Shown in pieces: positions 16,418 through 25,100 of a DNA stretch of 31,674 nt. Under the pieces are notes generated by a model, which was not told where the DNA came from, did not search any database, and saw nothing but the letters and a program-made list of their open reading frames with translations. Numbering within the stretch: position 1 is the first letter of the stretch; the number at the start of each line of letters is the position of its first letter. The DNA is taken from positions 1-31,674 of the forward strand of contig CAKRPI010000012.1 of assembly GCA_934376945.1 (NCBI GenBank), given 5' to 3'. Both the position numbers and the translations under genes were made by a program. This DNA comes from an uncultured Lachnospiraceae bacterium (lineage in GTDB: Bacteria > Bacillota > Clostridia > Lachnospirales > Lachnospiraceae).

Positions 16418-16442
16418 GAACATAAGTTCAGAACGAAAGTTC
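16418..16442 (+). promoter_or_regulatory. Two tandem LexA/SOS-box-like palindromes
   Basis: GAACATAAGTTC (16418-16429) and GAACGAAAGTTC (16431-16442) are both perfect GAAC-N4-GTTC palindromes, the core of the Gram-positive LexA (DinR) box. They lie 13 bases apart, right over the expected transcription start. A degenerate third half-site, GAACATTTGTGC, is in the promoter spacer (16394-16405). LexA repression is inferred from the motif and the repair-type product. Confidence 0.7.
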
Positions 16443-16468
16443 GGCATTGAGGAAAGGAATGGCACGAG

Positions 16469-17923
16469 ATGGTTATTACACAGGAGCTGGATCTGTATCA
16501 AAAGCTGGAGATTCTTTCAGATGCAGCGAAATATGATGTGGCGTGTACTTCGAGCGGCGTGGACCGCAGTGGTAGCGGAGGTGGCATCGGCAACTGCATG
16601 GCACCTGGGATCTGCCATACATTTTCGGCGGATGGAAGATGTATTTCTCTTTTGAAGATTCTGTTTACGAATGAATGTATTTTTGATTGTCGTTATTGTA
16701 TCAATCGCCGGTCAAATGACACACTCAGGACTTCCTTTACACCGGAGGAAATCTGTACACTGACGATGGAGTTTTATCGTCGAAACTATATTGAGGGTCT
16801 TTTTTTGAGTTCTGGAGTGCTGCATACGCCGGAGTATACGATGAATGAGCTGTATCAGACGCTTTATTTATTGAGGAGAAAATATCAGTTTGAGGGATAC
16901 ATTCATGTGAAAGTAATTCCGGGAGCACCAGATGAGCTTGTAAGTCGAATCGGTTTTCTGGCAGATCGTGTCAGTGTTAATCTTGAGCTTCCTACTGCGG
17001 ATGGACTGAAGCTGCTTGCTCCGCATAAGACGCGTCAGCGGATTCTGGAACCGATGCGCCAGATTCAGATTATGCGGCAGGCAGACAAGGAGCTGTTGCC
17101 AATAAGAAAGGAAGAAGGGGAAAGGGACGGAAGGCTTTTTTTAACGGAAAGAGATGAGAAGAGACAGGATTTTATGGGAATATCAGAAAATGAAGCAGAC
17201 AGTACGAAACAGCTCCCCAAAGACTTTTATCAGCTGCAAGAACGATGTATGAAAAACAGCTTATCGTTAAGAAGACTTCCGCGTTTTGTTCCGGCGGGAC
17301 AAAGTACGCAGATGATCGTCGGAGCCACTGCGGAAAGTGATTTTCAGATTATCTCGGTGGCAGAGTCCTTGTACCGGAAGTTTGATTTAAAAAGAGTATT
17401 CTATTCTGCTTTTGTTCGGGTAAATGAAGATTCTCTGCTGCCTGATCTTCCGGGAGGTCCTCCGCTTAAAAGAGAGCATCGATTGTATCAGGCAGACTGG
17501 CTGATGCGATATTATGGTTTTGAGGCGAACGAACTGCTCAGTGAAAAACGTCCGAACTTCAATTCGCTTTTGGATCCGAAGTGTGACTGGGCACTTGCAC
17601 ATCTGGAATGCTTTCCGGTAGAAGTGAACCGGGCAGATTATTATACACTTCTGCGGGTTCCTGGGATTGGTCCCAAATCAGCAAGACGGATCGTGCAGGC
17701 GCGGCGAATGGGCAGACTGGATTTTCAGGATCTGAAGAAAGCAGGTGTTGTGCTGAAACGGGCAGTATATTTTATTACGTGCAGTGGTCGTCAAATGTAT
17801 CCGCTGAAAATGAATGAGGATTTTATTTTACATAATTTACAAAGTGTACAGGCAGGAGGCGGAAGTCATTATGCAGGGCCAATTACTTATCGGCAGCTTT
17901 CGCTGTTTGATCAGGTAGGATAA
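16469..17923 (+). CDS. Putative DNA modification/repair radical-SAM protein
   Basis: Protein of 484 residues of the radical-SAM family that is linked to a UDG-like partner (TIGR03916-like). The iron-sulfur/SAM motif is Cys70-x3-Cys74-x2-Cys77 (CIFDCRYC). Cysteines at 43, 49 and 58 precede it. The family signature FVPAGQSTQMIVGA is at 273-286. Near the C-terminus a helix-hairpin-helix DNA-binding motif (LLRVPGIGPKSARRI, 394-408) is followed by QLSLF (476-480), a match to the bacterial sliding-clamp binding motif. Residues about 210-265 are a hydrophilic stretch that looks like an insertion between conserved blocks. The ATG has GAGGAAAGGA upstream. The partner DUF4130 gene follows after 42 bases. 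The chemical reaction is not known to me. Confidence 0.93.
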   Translation: MVITQELDLYQKLEILSDAAKYDVACTSSGVDRSGSGGGIGNCMAPGICHTFSADGRCISLLKILFTNECIFDCRYCINRRSNDTLRTSFTPEEICTLTMEFYRRNYIEGLFLSSGVLHTPEYTMNELYQTLYLLRRKYQFEGYIHVKVIPGAPDELVSRIGFLADRVSVNLELPTADGLKLLAPHKTRQRILEPMRQIQIMRQADKELLPIRKEEGERDGRLFLTERDEKRQDFMGISENEADSTKQLPKDFYQLQERCMKNSLSLRRLPRFVPAGQSTQMIVGATAESDFQIISVAESLYRKFDLKRVFYSAFVRVNEDSLLPDLPGGPPLKREHRLYQADWLMRYYGFEANELLSEKRPNFNSLLDPKCDWALAHLECFPVEVNRADYYTLLRVPGIGPKSARRIVQARRMGRLDFQDLKKAGVVLKRAVYFITCSGRQMYPLKMNEDFILHNLQSVQAGGGSHYAGPITYRQLSLFDQVG

Positions 17924-17965
17924 AATTTCCGGGAATGTGCAGTGAAGAAACGAGAGGATTCATTT

Positions 17966-18841
17966 ATGAATATTTTCTTATGTGAGGACACCATAGAGGG
18001 GATTTTTACAGCAGTATACGATGCATGGGCGAGCCGCCTTGGACACGCAAATGTGAAGCTTCAGGTACGAGGTGAGACGATGGAGCTGTTTGCAAGCTGT
18101 CATGAGGTGGAAACGGATATTTCAAAGGCAGAGAAGGTGGCGCGTACGATCCAAAGAGAAATGGGGAAGAAGGGATGGGAACAGATCAGCCGTGCGGCCC
18201 TGTCAACGAAGCAGGAGCGTGCAGATGCGATCTACAGGGTACTGATACTTGCATTGTCTGCAAAAAAGACAACAGAAGAAAGGCAGGTATCGCAATCAGA
18301 CAAATCCCGAAGCAGTGATCGGTATGGCAGGGATGAGATGTATCGGACATATTGGACATATCGGAAAAAATCAGCCGACTGTCTGACTCAGATTCAGAAT
18401 CCGAATGTCTGTCTTGTAATGGAGCTTGCAAGGAGTGTCTGGAATGAGACGCACCGTTATATGGGATTCGTACGCTTCCGTGAACTGCAGGGAGGAATAT
18501 TGTTTTCTGAGATCGAACCGGAAAATCATATTTTGCCGCTTCTTGGAGCTCATTTTGCAGATCGTTTTCCGCGGGAAGCTTTTTTGATCGCAGATCGTAC
18601 GCACAGAGAGGTGCTGGTACATAAAGCTGATGATTTGTGGCGGATTATAAAGGATGTTCCATTTGAAGCAGGTGGGTTTGGAAACAGAAAGATATCAGGA
18701 CGGGAGGCTGAATTTGAGCATCTGTGGAGGGGATTTTGCAGCAGTATCTCGATTAAGGAGCGGGAGAATCCACAGCTGCAGCGTCAATTGTGGCCGTACA
18801 AGTTTAGAAAATGGATGACAGAAGGACAAAATGATTGGTAA
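17966..18841 (+). CDS. DUF4130 probable DNA metabolism protein (UDG-like partner)
   Basis: Protein of 291 residues of the TIGR03915/DUF4130 family, which co-occurs with the radical-SAM protein encoded just upstream and is described as uracil-DNA-glycosylase-related. The N-terminal block MNIFLCEDTIEGIFTAVYDA and the C-terminal blocks FSEIEPENHILPLLGAHFADR and HREVLVHKADDLW are family hallmarks. I chose the ATG at 17966, which has GAGAGGA at good spacing. The GTG at 17942 has no ribosome site. A low-complexity stretch of about 25 residues (Lys, Ser, Gln, Arg) lies in the middle. It should be transcribed with the radical-SAM gene and so be under the same SOS-like control. Confidence 0.9.
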   Translation: MNIFLCEDTIEGIFTAVYDAWASRLGHANVKLQVRGETMELFASCHEVETDISKAEKVARTIQREMGKKGWEQISRAALSTKQERADAIYRVLILALSAKKTTEERQVSQSDKSRSSDRYGRDEMYRTYWTYRKKSADCLTQIQNPNVCLVMELARSVWNETHRYMGFVRFRELQGGILFSEIEPENHILPLLGAHFADRFPREAFLIADRTHREVLVHKADDLWRIIKDVPFEAGGFGNRKISGREAEFEHLWRGFCSSISIKERENPQLQRQLWPYKFRKWMTEGQNDW

Positions 18842-18877
18842 AATTGATATGAAGCATGGAAAAACCTGACTGGAAGA

Positions 18878-18911
18878 AGCCAAAAGCGGAAACAGCATCT
18901 ACTTTTGGGCT
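18878..18911 (+). terminator. Weak hairpin after the DUF4130 gene
   Basis: AGCCAAAAG (18878-18886) pairs with CTTTTGGGCT (18902-18911) with one bulged G. There is no T-run directly after, so termination is doubtful. Confidence 0.3.
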
Positions 18912-18976
18912 GTCAAATCTTTGGTTAAACTGACAAAAAGTGCAAAGCGTGAAAAAAACAGGCCAAAATCTCTTCG

Positions 18977-19004
18977 TTGACGGATGGTGTTAATTGTGTA
19001 ATAC
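18977..19004 (+). promoter_or_regulatory. Candidate promoter upstream of the HPr-like gene
   Basis: TTGACG (18977-18982), 16 bases, then TAATAC (18999-19004). The -35 is good and the -10 is weak. The -10 touches the left end of the 166-bp palindrome, so the palindrome would be transcribed in the leader. Confidence 0.35.
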
Positions 19005-19169
19005 TAGAGCAGGTTTGAAAAAGCATTCTCGCAATCTGCAAACCCCACTTTGCGGTATATTTTGCCCTCATTCGGTTGACGTAGCCCGCTACGTCGCCCT
19101 CATTCGGATAAAATCTCCTACAAACTGGGACTCACAGCTTACGAAAAGCCTTTTTCAAACACGCTCTAG
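19004..19169. repeat. 166-bp palindromic element (MITE-like or leader hairpin)
   Basis: The ends CTAGAGC (19004-19010) and GCTCTAG (19163-19169) are exact inverted repeats. GTTTGAAAAAG (19013-19023) and CTTTTTCAAAC (19150-19160) pair in the same register. The centre is an 8-bp inverted repeat, GACGTAGC-CC-GCTACGTC (19078-19095). All three pairs share one axis between 19086 and 19087. The stretches between them pair imperfectly. GCCCTCATTCGG occurs twice as a direct repeat flanking the centre (19064 and 19096). It has no coding capacity for a known protein. Confidence 0.85.
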
Positions 19170-19218
19170 AGCGGATTCAGAACGAATCAGAACCGGAAGT
19201 ATCAAGGAGGAATTAAGG

Positions 19219-19446
19219 ATGTTGGAGAAAAAAATTCAACTGAGAGCTTTTTCAGAGGTAAAGGAGTTTGTGAAAGCGGCTGAAAAATGCGAATTTGATG
19301 TGGATATTTTTTACAATCGCGTTGTGGTTGATGCAAAATCCATTCTGGGTGTGATGAGTATGGATCTTACAAGACCACTTACGGTTAAATATCATGTAGA
19401 AGATCAGGATTGTTTTGAACAGACATTGAATAAATTCGCAATGTAA
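19219..19446 (+). CDS. HPr-like protein lacking the active-site histidine (Crh-like)
   Basis: Protein of 75 residues with the HPr fold. The segment DAKSILGVMSM (38-48) matches the region of HPr that holds the regulatory serine, here Ser41. The N-terminal loop that normally reads G-x-HARPA with the phosphorylated histidine is replaced by FSEVKEFVKAA, so the protein cannot carry phosphate in the sugar phosphotransferase chain. Bacillus Crh is a known example of an HPr paralogue that lost the histidine but kept the serine and acts in catabolite repression. Whether this protein does the same is inference. The ATG at 19219 has AAGGAGG eight bases upstream. A longer frame from 18994 runs through the palindrome and is not real. 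Confidence 0.85.
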   Translation: MLEKKIQLRAFSEVKEFVKAAEKCEFDVDIFYNRVVVDAKSILGVMSMDLTRPLTVKYHVEDQDCFEQTLNKFAM

Positions 19447-19519
19447 AAAGGGATTTTTCGATTGGCTTTATTGAGTCGGCGGAAAATACAGAACTTCAAT
19501 TACACGGAAGGATAAAAGG

Positions 19520-19558
19520 CAGCTGCAGATGTAAATATTCGTTTGCAGCTGTTTTTTT
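19520..19558 (+). terminator. Intrinsic terminator after the HPr-like gene
   Basis: CAGCTGCA (19520-19527) pairs with TGCAGCTG (19544-19551) and is followed by seven T residues. Confidence 0.88.
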
Positions 19559-19639
19559 GTGATATTTGTGATATAGAAAATTTCAGCTTCTATGTCATAA
19601 AAGTCATAAAAAGCCTGCAGCGGGATATTGGGGGAGCGT

Positions 19640-22027
19640 ATGGCAGAGCATAAATCAGAAAAGAAAATAAATCCGGAAATTCATATTTCTGTCAGAGACC
19701 TGGTAGAATTTATTTTGCGTTCCGGAGATATCGATGATCGAAACGGAGGGAACCTTCCGGATTATGATGCGATGCAGGAAGGAAGCCGCCTGCATCGGAA
19801 AATTCAGGGAAAGATGGGCGGAGGATACAAAGCGGAAGTACCGCTTTCGGTCCGCCTTTTTGGAAAAGGGTATACGCTGGTTGTGGAAGGGCGTGCGGAT
19901 GGAATTTTTCAGGAAGAAATATGGTATATTGATGAGATCAAAACTATGTACCGGGAAGTTGAATCGCTGGAAAAACCGTATGAATTACATCTCGCACAGG
20001 CGAAATGCTACGCCTATATTTATTTGCTGCAAAATGATCTGAAGGAGATCGGGGTACAGATGACCTACTGTACACAGGAGACGGAGCAGATCCGCCGTTT
20101 CCGGCAGCAGTTTTCCGGTGAAGAGCTGACGGTGTGGTTTCAGGAACTGACAGATCAGTATCACAGATGGGCAGAACTGCAGAACAACTGGAAGAAAGTT
20201 CGGGGAGTGTCTTTGGAGAAGCTGTCCTTTCCTTTTCCATGGAGAAAGGGACAGCAAAAGCTGTCTGGTGACGTATATCGGACGATCCTGAGAAAAAAAA
20301 CGCTGTTTATTCAGGCTCCGACCGGTACCGGAAAGACGCTTTCAACGGTTTTTCCGGCAGTAAAGGCAATGGGAGAAGGGCTGACAAATCGGATTTTCTA
20401 TGCAACAGCAAAGACGGTAACACGTACAGTTGCAGAAGAAGCATTTGAACTGCTGCGCAGGGAAGGAATGCATTTGAAAACGGTTACGCTGACAGCAAAA
20501 GAAAAAATCTGTTTCTGTGAGGAGACAGAGTGCAATCCCGATGCGTGTCCGTATGCGAAAGGCCATTATGACAGGGTAAATGACGCGGTATTTGAATTGA
20601 TTTCAGAAAGTGAAGCCTTTGATCGGTCAGCAATTACAGCGCAGGCAGAAAAATGGAAGGTCTGCCCGTTTGAAATGAGTCTGGACGTGGCACTGTGGTC
20701 GGATGCCGTGATCTGTGATTACAATTATCTGTTTGATCCACGGGCAAAATTAAAGCGCTTTTTTGGAGAATCGAATAAAGAGGAATTTATTTTTTTAATT
20801 GATGAAGCACATAATCTGGTGGACCGGGCAAGAGAAATGTTTTCAGCATCTTTATATAAGGAAGAATTTCTGACGCTGAAAAAAGAAGTAAAAGCATACA
20901 GCAAAAAGCTGACGCGGGCGCTGGAGCGGTGTAATGCATGGCTGCTGGACAAAAAGCGGGAGAATGGAGAACTTGCCGTGCTGGAAGATGTCGGGATGTT
21001 TCCGGTATATCTGATGAATCTATGTGGCGTGATGGAAGAATTTCTGGAAGACTGCCATAACGCTGTGCTTGGAAAACAGATCAAGGAGCTGTATTTCCAG
21101 GTGAGAACCTTCCTTGAGGTGAGTGATCGGATTGATGAAAACTATGTGATTTATTCGGAACTTTGTGAAGACGGCAGATTTCTTTTGAGACTGTATTGTG
21201 TGGATACTTCAAAAAATCTTCAGGAATGTCTGGATCGCGGACGCAGTACGATTTTCTTTTCTGCAACATTTCTGCCGATTCAATATTATAAAAGTCTGCT
21301 CAGTACCAGAAATGACAATTATGCAGTCTGTGCGGAGTCTGTTTTTCTGCCGGAAAAAAGAAAAATTTTACTTGGGACTGACACAAGCAGCCGCTATCAG
21401 AACCGGACGGAACAGGAATATGCCAGGATGGCTTCCTATATTGTACGGACGATCCGTGCAAAGCGGGGAAATTATATGGTCTTTTTTTCCTCTTACCAGA
21501 TGATGATGCAGACAGCGCAACAGTTTCAGCTGCTTTGTGAAAAAGAACAGGAAGAAATGGAGCTGATCTGTCAGATGCCGGGAATGACAGAGACTCAAAG
21601 AGAGGAATTTCTGGAAACATTTGAGACGGTGCATGAAAAAGGACTGGCAGGGTTCTGCGTGATGGGCGGAATTTTTGGCGAGGGAATTGATTTAAAGGCA
21701 GAACGTCTGATTGGTGCAGTTGTAGTCGGCACCGGAATACCGCAGGTCTGCAAAGAACGGGAGCTGCTACGGATGTTTTTTGATAAAAGAGGTGCGGACG
21801 GCTTTTTTTATGCTTATCTCTGTCCGGGTATGAACAAGGTGCTTCAGTCTGCCGGAAGAGTAATTCGTACGGACAGCGATGAGGGCGTAATTCTTTTATT
21901 GGATGAGCGGTTTGGGAAACCAATCTACCGAAGAATGTTCCCAAAAGAGTGGGAACAGCCGGAAAGCTGTACGCTGCAGACAGTACAGGGGAAGCTGGAA
22001 CAGTTCTGGGAGAAGAGGAAAGAATAA
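19640..22027 (+). CDS. Nuclease-helicase fusion: PD-(D/E)XK domain plus DinG/XPD-type iron-sulfur helicase
   Basis: Protein of 795 residues. The first 150 residues look like a RecB/Cas4-type nuclease: EGSRLH (47-52), EGRAD (84-88), IDEIK (97-101) and HLAQAKCYAY (117-126) are spaced like the His, Asp, Glu-x-Lys and Gln motifs. A superfamily 2 helicase of the XPD/DinG group follows. It has Walker A APTGTGKT (226-233), four iron-sulfur cysteines near 293, 298, 303 and 342, DEAH at 388-391 and a late motif SAGRVIRTDSDEG. It should unwind and possibly cut DNA during repair. Start choice is uncertain. The ATG at 19640 has GGGGGAG only three bases upstream, and a TTG at 19628 would add four residues. 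It is a single-gene unit between terminator and purL promoter. Confidence 0.88.
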   Translation: MAEHKSEKKINPEIHISVRDLVEFILRSGDIDDRNGGNLPDYDAMQEGSRLHRKIQGKMGGGYKAEVPLSVRLFGKGYTLVVEGRADGIFQEEIWYIDEIKTMYREVESLEKPYELHLAQAKCYAYIYLLQNDLKEIGVQMTYCTQETEQIRRFRQQFSGEELTVWFQELTDQYHRWAELQNNWKKVRGVSLEKLSFPFPWRKGQQKLSGDVYRTILRKKTLFIQAPTGTGKTLSTVFPAVKAMGEGLTNRIFYATAKTVTRTVAEEAFELLRREGMHLKTVTLTAKEKICFCEETECNPDACPYAKGHYDRVNDAVFELISESEAFDRSAITAQAEKWKVCPFEMSLDVALWSDAVICDYNYLFDPRAKLKRFFGESNKEEFIFLIDEAHNLVDRAREMFSASLYKEEFLTLKKEVKAYSKKLTRALERCNAWLLDKKRENGELAVLEDVGMFPVYLMNLCGVMEEFLEDCHNAVLGKQIKELYFQVRTFLEVSDRIDENYVIYSELCEDGRFLLRLYCVDTSKNLQECLDRGRSTIFFSATFLPIQYYKSLLSTRNDNYAVCAESVFLPEKRKILLGTDTSSRYQNRTEQEYARMASYIVRTIRAKRGNYMVFFSSYQMMMQTAQQFQLLCEKEQEEMELICQMPGMTETQREEFLETFETVHEKGLAGFCVMGGIFGEGIDLKAERLIGAVVVGTGIPQVCKERELLRMFFDKRGADGFFYAYLCPGMNKVLQSAGRVIRTDSDEGVILLLDERFGKPIYRRMFPKEWEQPESCTLQTVQGKLEQFWEKRKE

Positions 22028-22042
22028 AATACGGTGTTAAAC

Positions 22043-22071
22043 TTGTCAGATACACATATGTGTGTTAAAAT
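22043..22071 (+). promoter_or_regulatory. purL promoter with palindromic operator in the spacer
   Basis: TTGTCA (22043-22048), exactly 17 bases, then an extended -10, TGT-TAAAAT (22063-22071). The spacer contains a perfect 12-bp palindrome, ACACATATGTGT (22052-22063), which ends where the TG extension begins, so a bound protein would block polymerase. The expected start point is about 22078. Confidence 0.7.
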
Positions 22072-22078
22072 TCGCGTA

Positions 22079-22120
22079 GAAGTGACAGGATACCCGTCCG
22101 AAACCGGGGTGCCCGACTTC
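22079..22120 (+). promoter_or_regulatory. Structured 5' leader of purL, unidentified
   Basis: GAAGT (22079-22083) pairs with ACTTC (22116-22120), enclosing a second helix made by CCCG (22093-22096) and CGGG (22105-22108). The structure would start at the very 5' end of the transcript. GACGG (22122-22126) could compete by pairing with CCGTC (22094-22098). It does not match the purine, ZTP, PRPP or tetrahydrofolate riboswitch consensus as I know them. Confidence 0.35.
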
Positions 22121-22180
22121 AGACGGTAACAAAATAAAGCAGGATAAAACACATTCAGAGCGAGAAACAGGGAGGAACAA

Positions 22181-25100
22181 ATGAGCAAGGTCAGAAGAAT
22201 TTATGTCGAAAAGAAAGATCAGTTTGCAGTGGCAGCCAGAGGACTGGAGCATGAGGTGAAAAGCTATCTTGGAATCAAAGGTCTGGAAAAAGTCCGCATT
22301 CTGATCCGGTACGATATAGAAAATATTTCCGATGAGGTTTATAAAAGGGCATGCCACAGTGTGTTTTCTGAGCCGCCGGTAGATGTGCTTTATGAGGAGC
22401 AGTTTCCGGTAGCAGACGATGAGAAATCATTTGCAGTAGAGTTTCTTCCGGGACAGTTTGATCAGAGAGCGGATTCAGCTGTTCAGTGTGTGAAGTTTCT
22501 CAGAGAGGATGAGGAGCCGATCATCCGTTCCGCAACTGTTTATGTTGTAAAGGGTGCTGTATCAGAGGAAGAACTTGATGCAGTAAAAAATCACTGTATC
22601 AACCCGGTTGATTCCAGGGAGACAGGCTTTGCAAAGCCGGAAACGCTTGTGACGGAGTTTCAGGAGCCGGCCGACGTGATTACATTTGAAGGCTTTGCTG
22701 CAATGGAGGAAGCACCGTTAAAGGAACTTTATGCTTCTTTGAATCTTGCGATGACGTTCAAGGATTTCCTTCATATTCAGAATTATTTTAAAAATGAAGA
22801 AAAAAGGGATCCGTCGATGACAGAGATCCGCGTGCTGGATACGTACTGGTCTGATCATTGCCGTCATACAACATTTTCTACCGAACTGAAGCAGGTTGCA
22901 TTTGATGACGGTTATTATAAGAAACCGATTGAGGATACGTATCGTCAGTATCTGGCAGATCACAGCGAGATATTTAAAGGACGGGAGGATAAGTTTGTCT
23001 GCCTGATGGACCTTGCACTGATGGCAATGCGCAAACTGAAAAAAGAAGGAAAGCTTCAGGACCAGGAAGAATCTGATGAGATCAATGCATGTTCCATTGT
23101 TGTTCCGGTAGAGGTTGACGGTGTGACAGAGGAGTGGCTTGTAAACTTTAAAAATGAGACACACAATCATCCGACCGAGATTGAGCCGTTTGGAGGCGCT
23201 GCAACGTGTCTTGGAGGGGCAATCCGTGATCCGCTTTCCGGACGTACCTATGTATATCAGGCAATGCGCGTGACCGGAGCAGCAGACCCGACGGTATCCG
23301 TAAAGAACACACTGAAGGGCAAGCTTCCGCAGAAGAAGCTGGTAAGAGACGCAGCACATGGCTACAGCTCCTATGGAAATCAGATTGGTCTTGCAACAGG
23401 TTATGTAAAAGAAATTTATCATCCGGATTATGTGGCTAAGCGTATGGAGATCGGAGCAGTGATGGGCGCTGCACCGAGAAGAGCGGTAATCCGTGAAAAT
23501 TCAGATCCGGGAGATATCATTATTCTGCTTGGCGGACGGACCGGAAGAGACGGAATCGGAGGAGCAACCGGTTCTTCCAAGGTACATACGGAGGCTTCCA
23601 TTGAGGTGTGCGGAGCAGAGGTACAGAAGGGAAATGCACCGACAGAGCGTAAGATCCAGAGATTGTTCCGCAGAGAGGAAGTCAGCCGTCTGATCAAGAA
23701 ATGCAACGACTTTGGAGCCGGTGGAGTATCGGTAGCGATCGGTGAGCTGGCAGAGGGACTCCATATTTATCTGGATAAAGTACCGAAAAAATACGCTGGT
23801 CTGGATGGAACAGAGCTTGCAATTTCAGAGTCTCAGGAACGTATGGCAGTTGTTGTGGATCCGGGCAATGTGGATGAATTTATGAAATATGCAGCTGAGG
23901 AAAATCTTGAGGCAGTGCAGGTGGCCGTTGTAACAAAGGAACCGCGTCTGGTACTGATCTGGAGAGAGAAAGAGATCGTAAATATTTCCCGTGCATTTCT
24001 GGATACGAACGGTGCGCATCAGGAAACCTCTGTGGAAGTGGAGATGCCGTCTGAGACAGAGAAATATTTTGTGAGAAAAGAAGTTGCAGATGTACGCGAA
24101 AAATGGCTGGAAACGCTGGCAGACCTGAATTGCTGCTCTCAGAAAGGGCTTGTTGAGATGTTTGACAGCTCTATCGGAGCAGGATCGGTGCTGATGCCAT
24201 ACGGTGGAAAGTACCAGCTGACCGAAACACAGGCTATGGTAGCGAAGCTTCCGGTGCTGGAAGGAAAATGTGATACGGTCACAATGATGAGTTATGGATT
24301 TGATCCATATCTGTCCAGCTGGAGTCCGTATCATGGAGCTGTTTATGCGGTTCTTGAGTCTGTGGCACGAATTGTAGCAAATGGCGGAGATTATCGCAGG
24401 ATCCGTTTCACATTCCAGGAATATTTCCGCCGTATGACGGAGGATCCGAAACGCTGGAGCCAGCCGTTTGCAGCACTGCTTGGTGCATATTCTGCACAGC
24501 TTGGATTTGGTCTTCCGTCAATCGGAGGAAAGGACAGTATGTCCGGTACCTTTAATGAGATTGATGTGCCGCCGACACTCGTTTCCTTTGCGGTTGATAT
24601 TGCAAAAGAAAGAGATATCGTGACACCGGAGCTGAAAAAGGCAGGCAGTAAGCTGGTACTTATGAAGGTTGAGAAGGATGCATACGATCTTCCGGTATAC
24701 AGCCAGGTGATGGATCTGTATGAAAAATTCCATGAAAATGTACAGGCAGGAAGAATCCTTTCCGCTTATGCACTGGATGGAAAGGGGCTTGTGGCATCGC
24801 TTTCAAAGATGGCATTTGGAAACGGTCTTGGATTTAAGATCGAGCACAATGTAGATGAAAGAGATCTCTTTACAGCAGGATTCGGAGATATTGTGGCAGA
24901 GGTTCCATCAGAGGCAGTTGGAATGCTGGCGGGCACATACACGGTAGTCGGTGAGGTGACAGAGGACGGCGCATTTACATATCGTGATGTAAATATCAGT
25001 GCAGAAGAAGCACTCAATACATGGAAGGGCACGCTGGAGCGTGTATTTAAGACGGAATCCGGTATACCGACCGTCGGAGGCGGTCTGGATCTTGACGGTC

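Noticed and set aside
18994..19218. N-terminal extension of the HPr-like gene through the palindrome
   Set aside because: The ATG at 19219 has a strong ribosome site and matches HPr length; the extension is translated palindrome.
22028..22180. Known riboswitch upstream of purL
   Set aside because: The conserved bases of purine, ZTP, PRPP, tetrahydrofolate and preQ1 riboswitches could not be found by eye.
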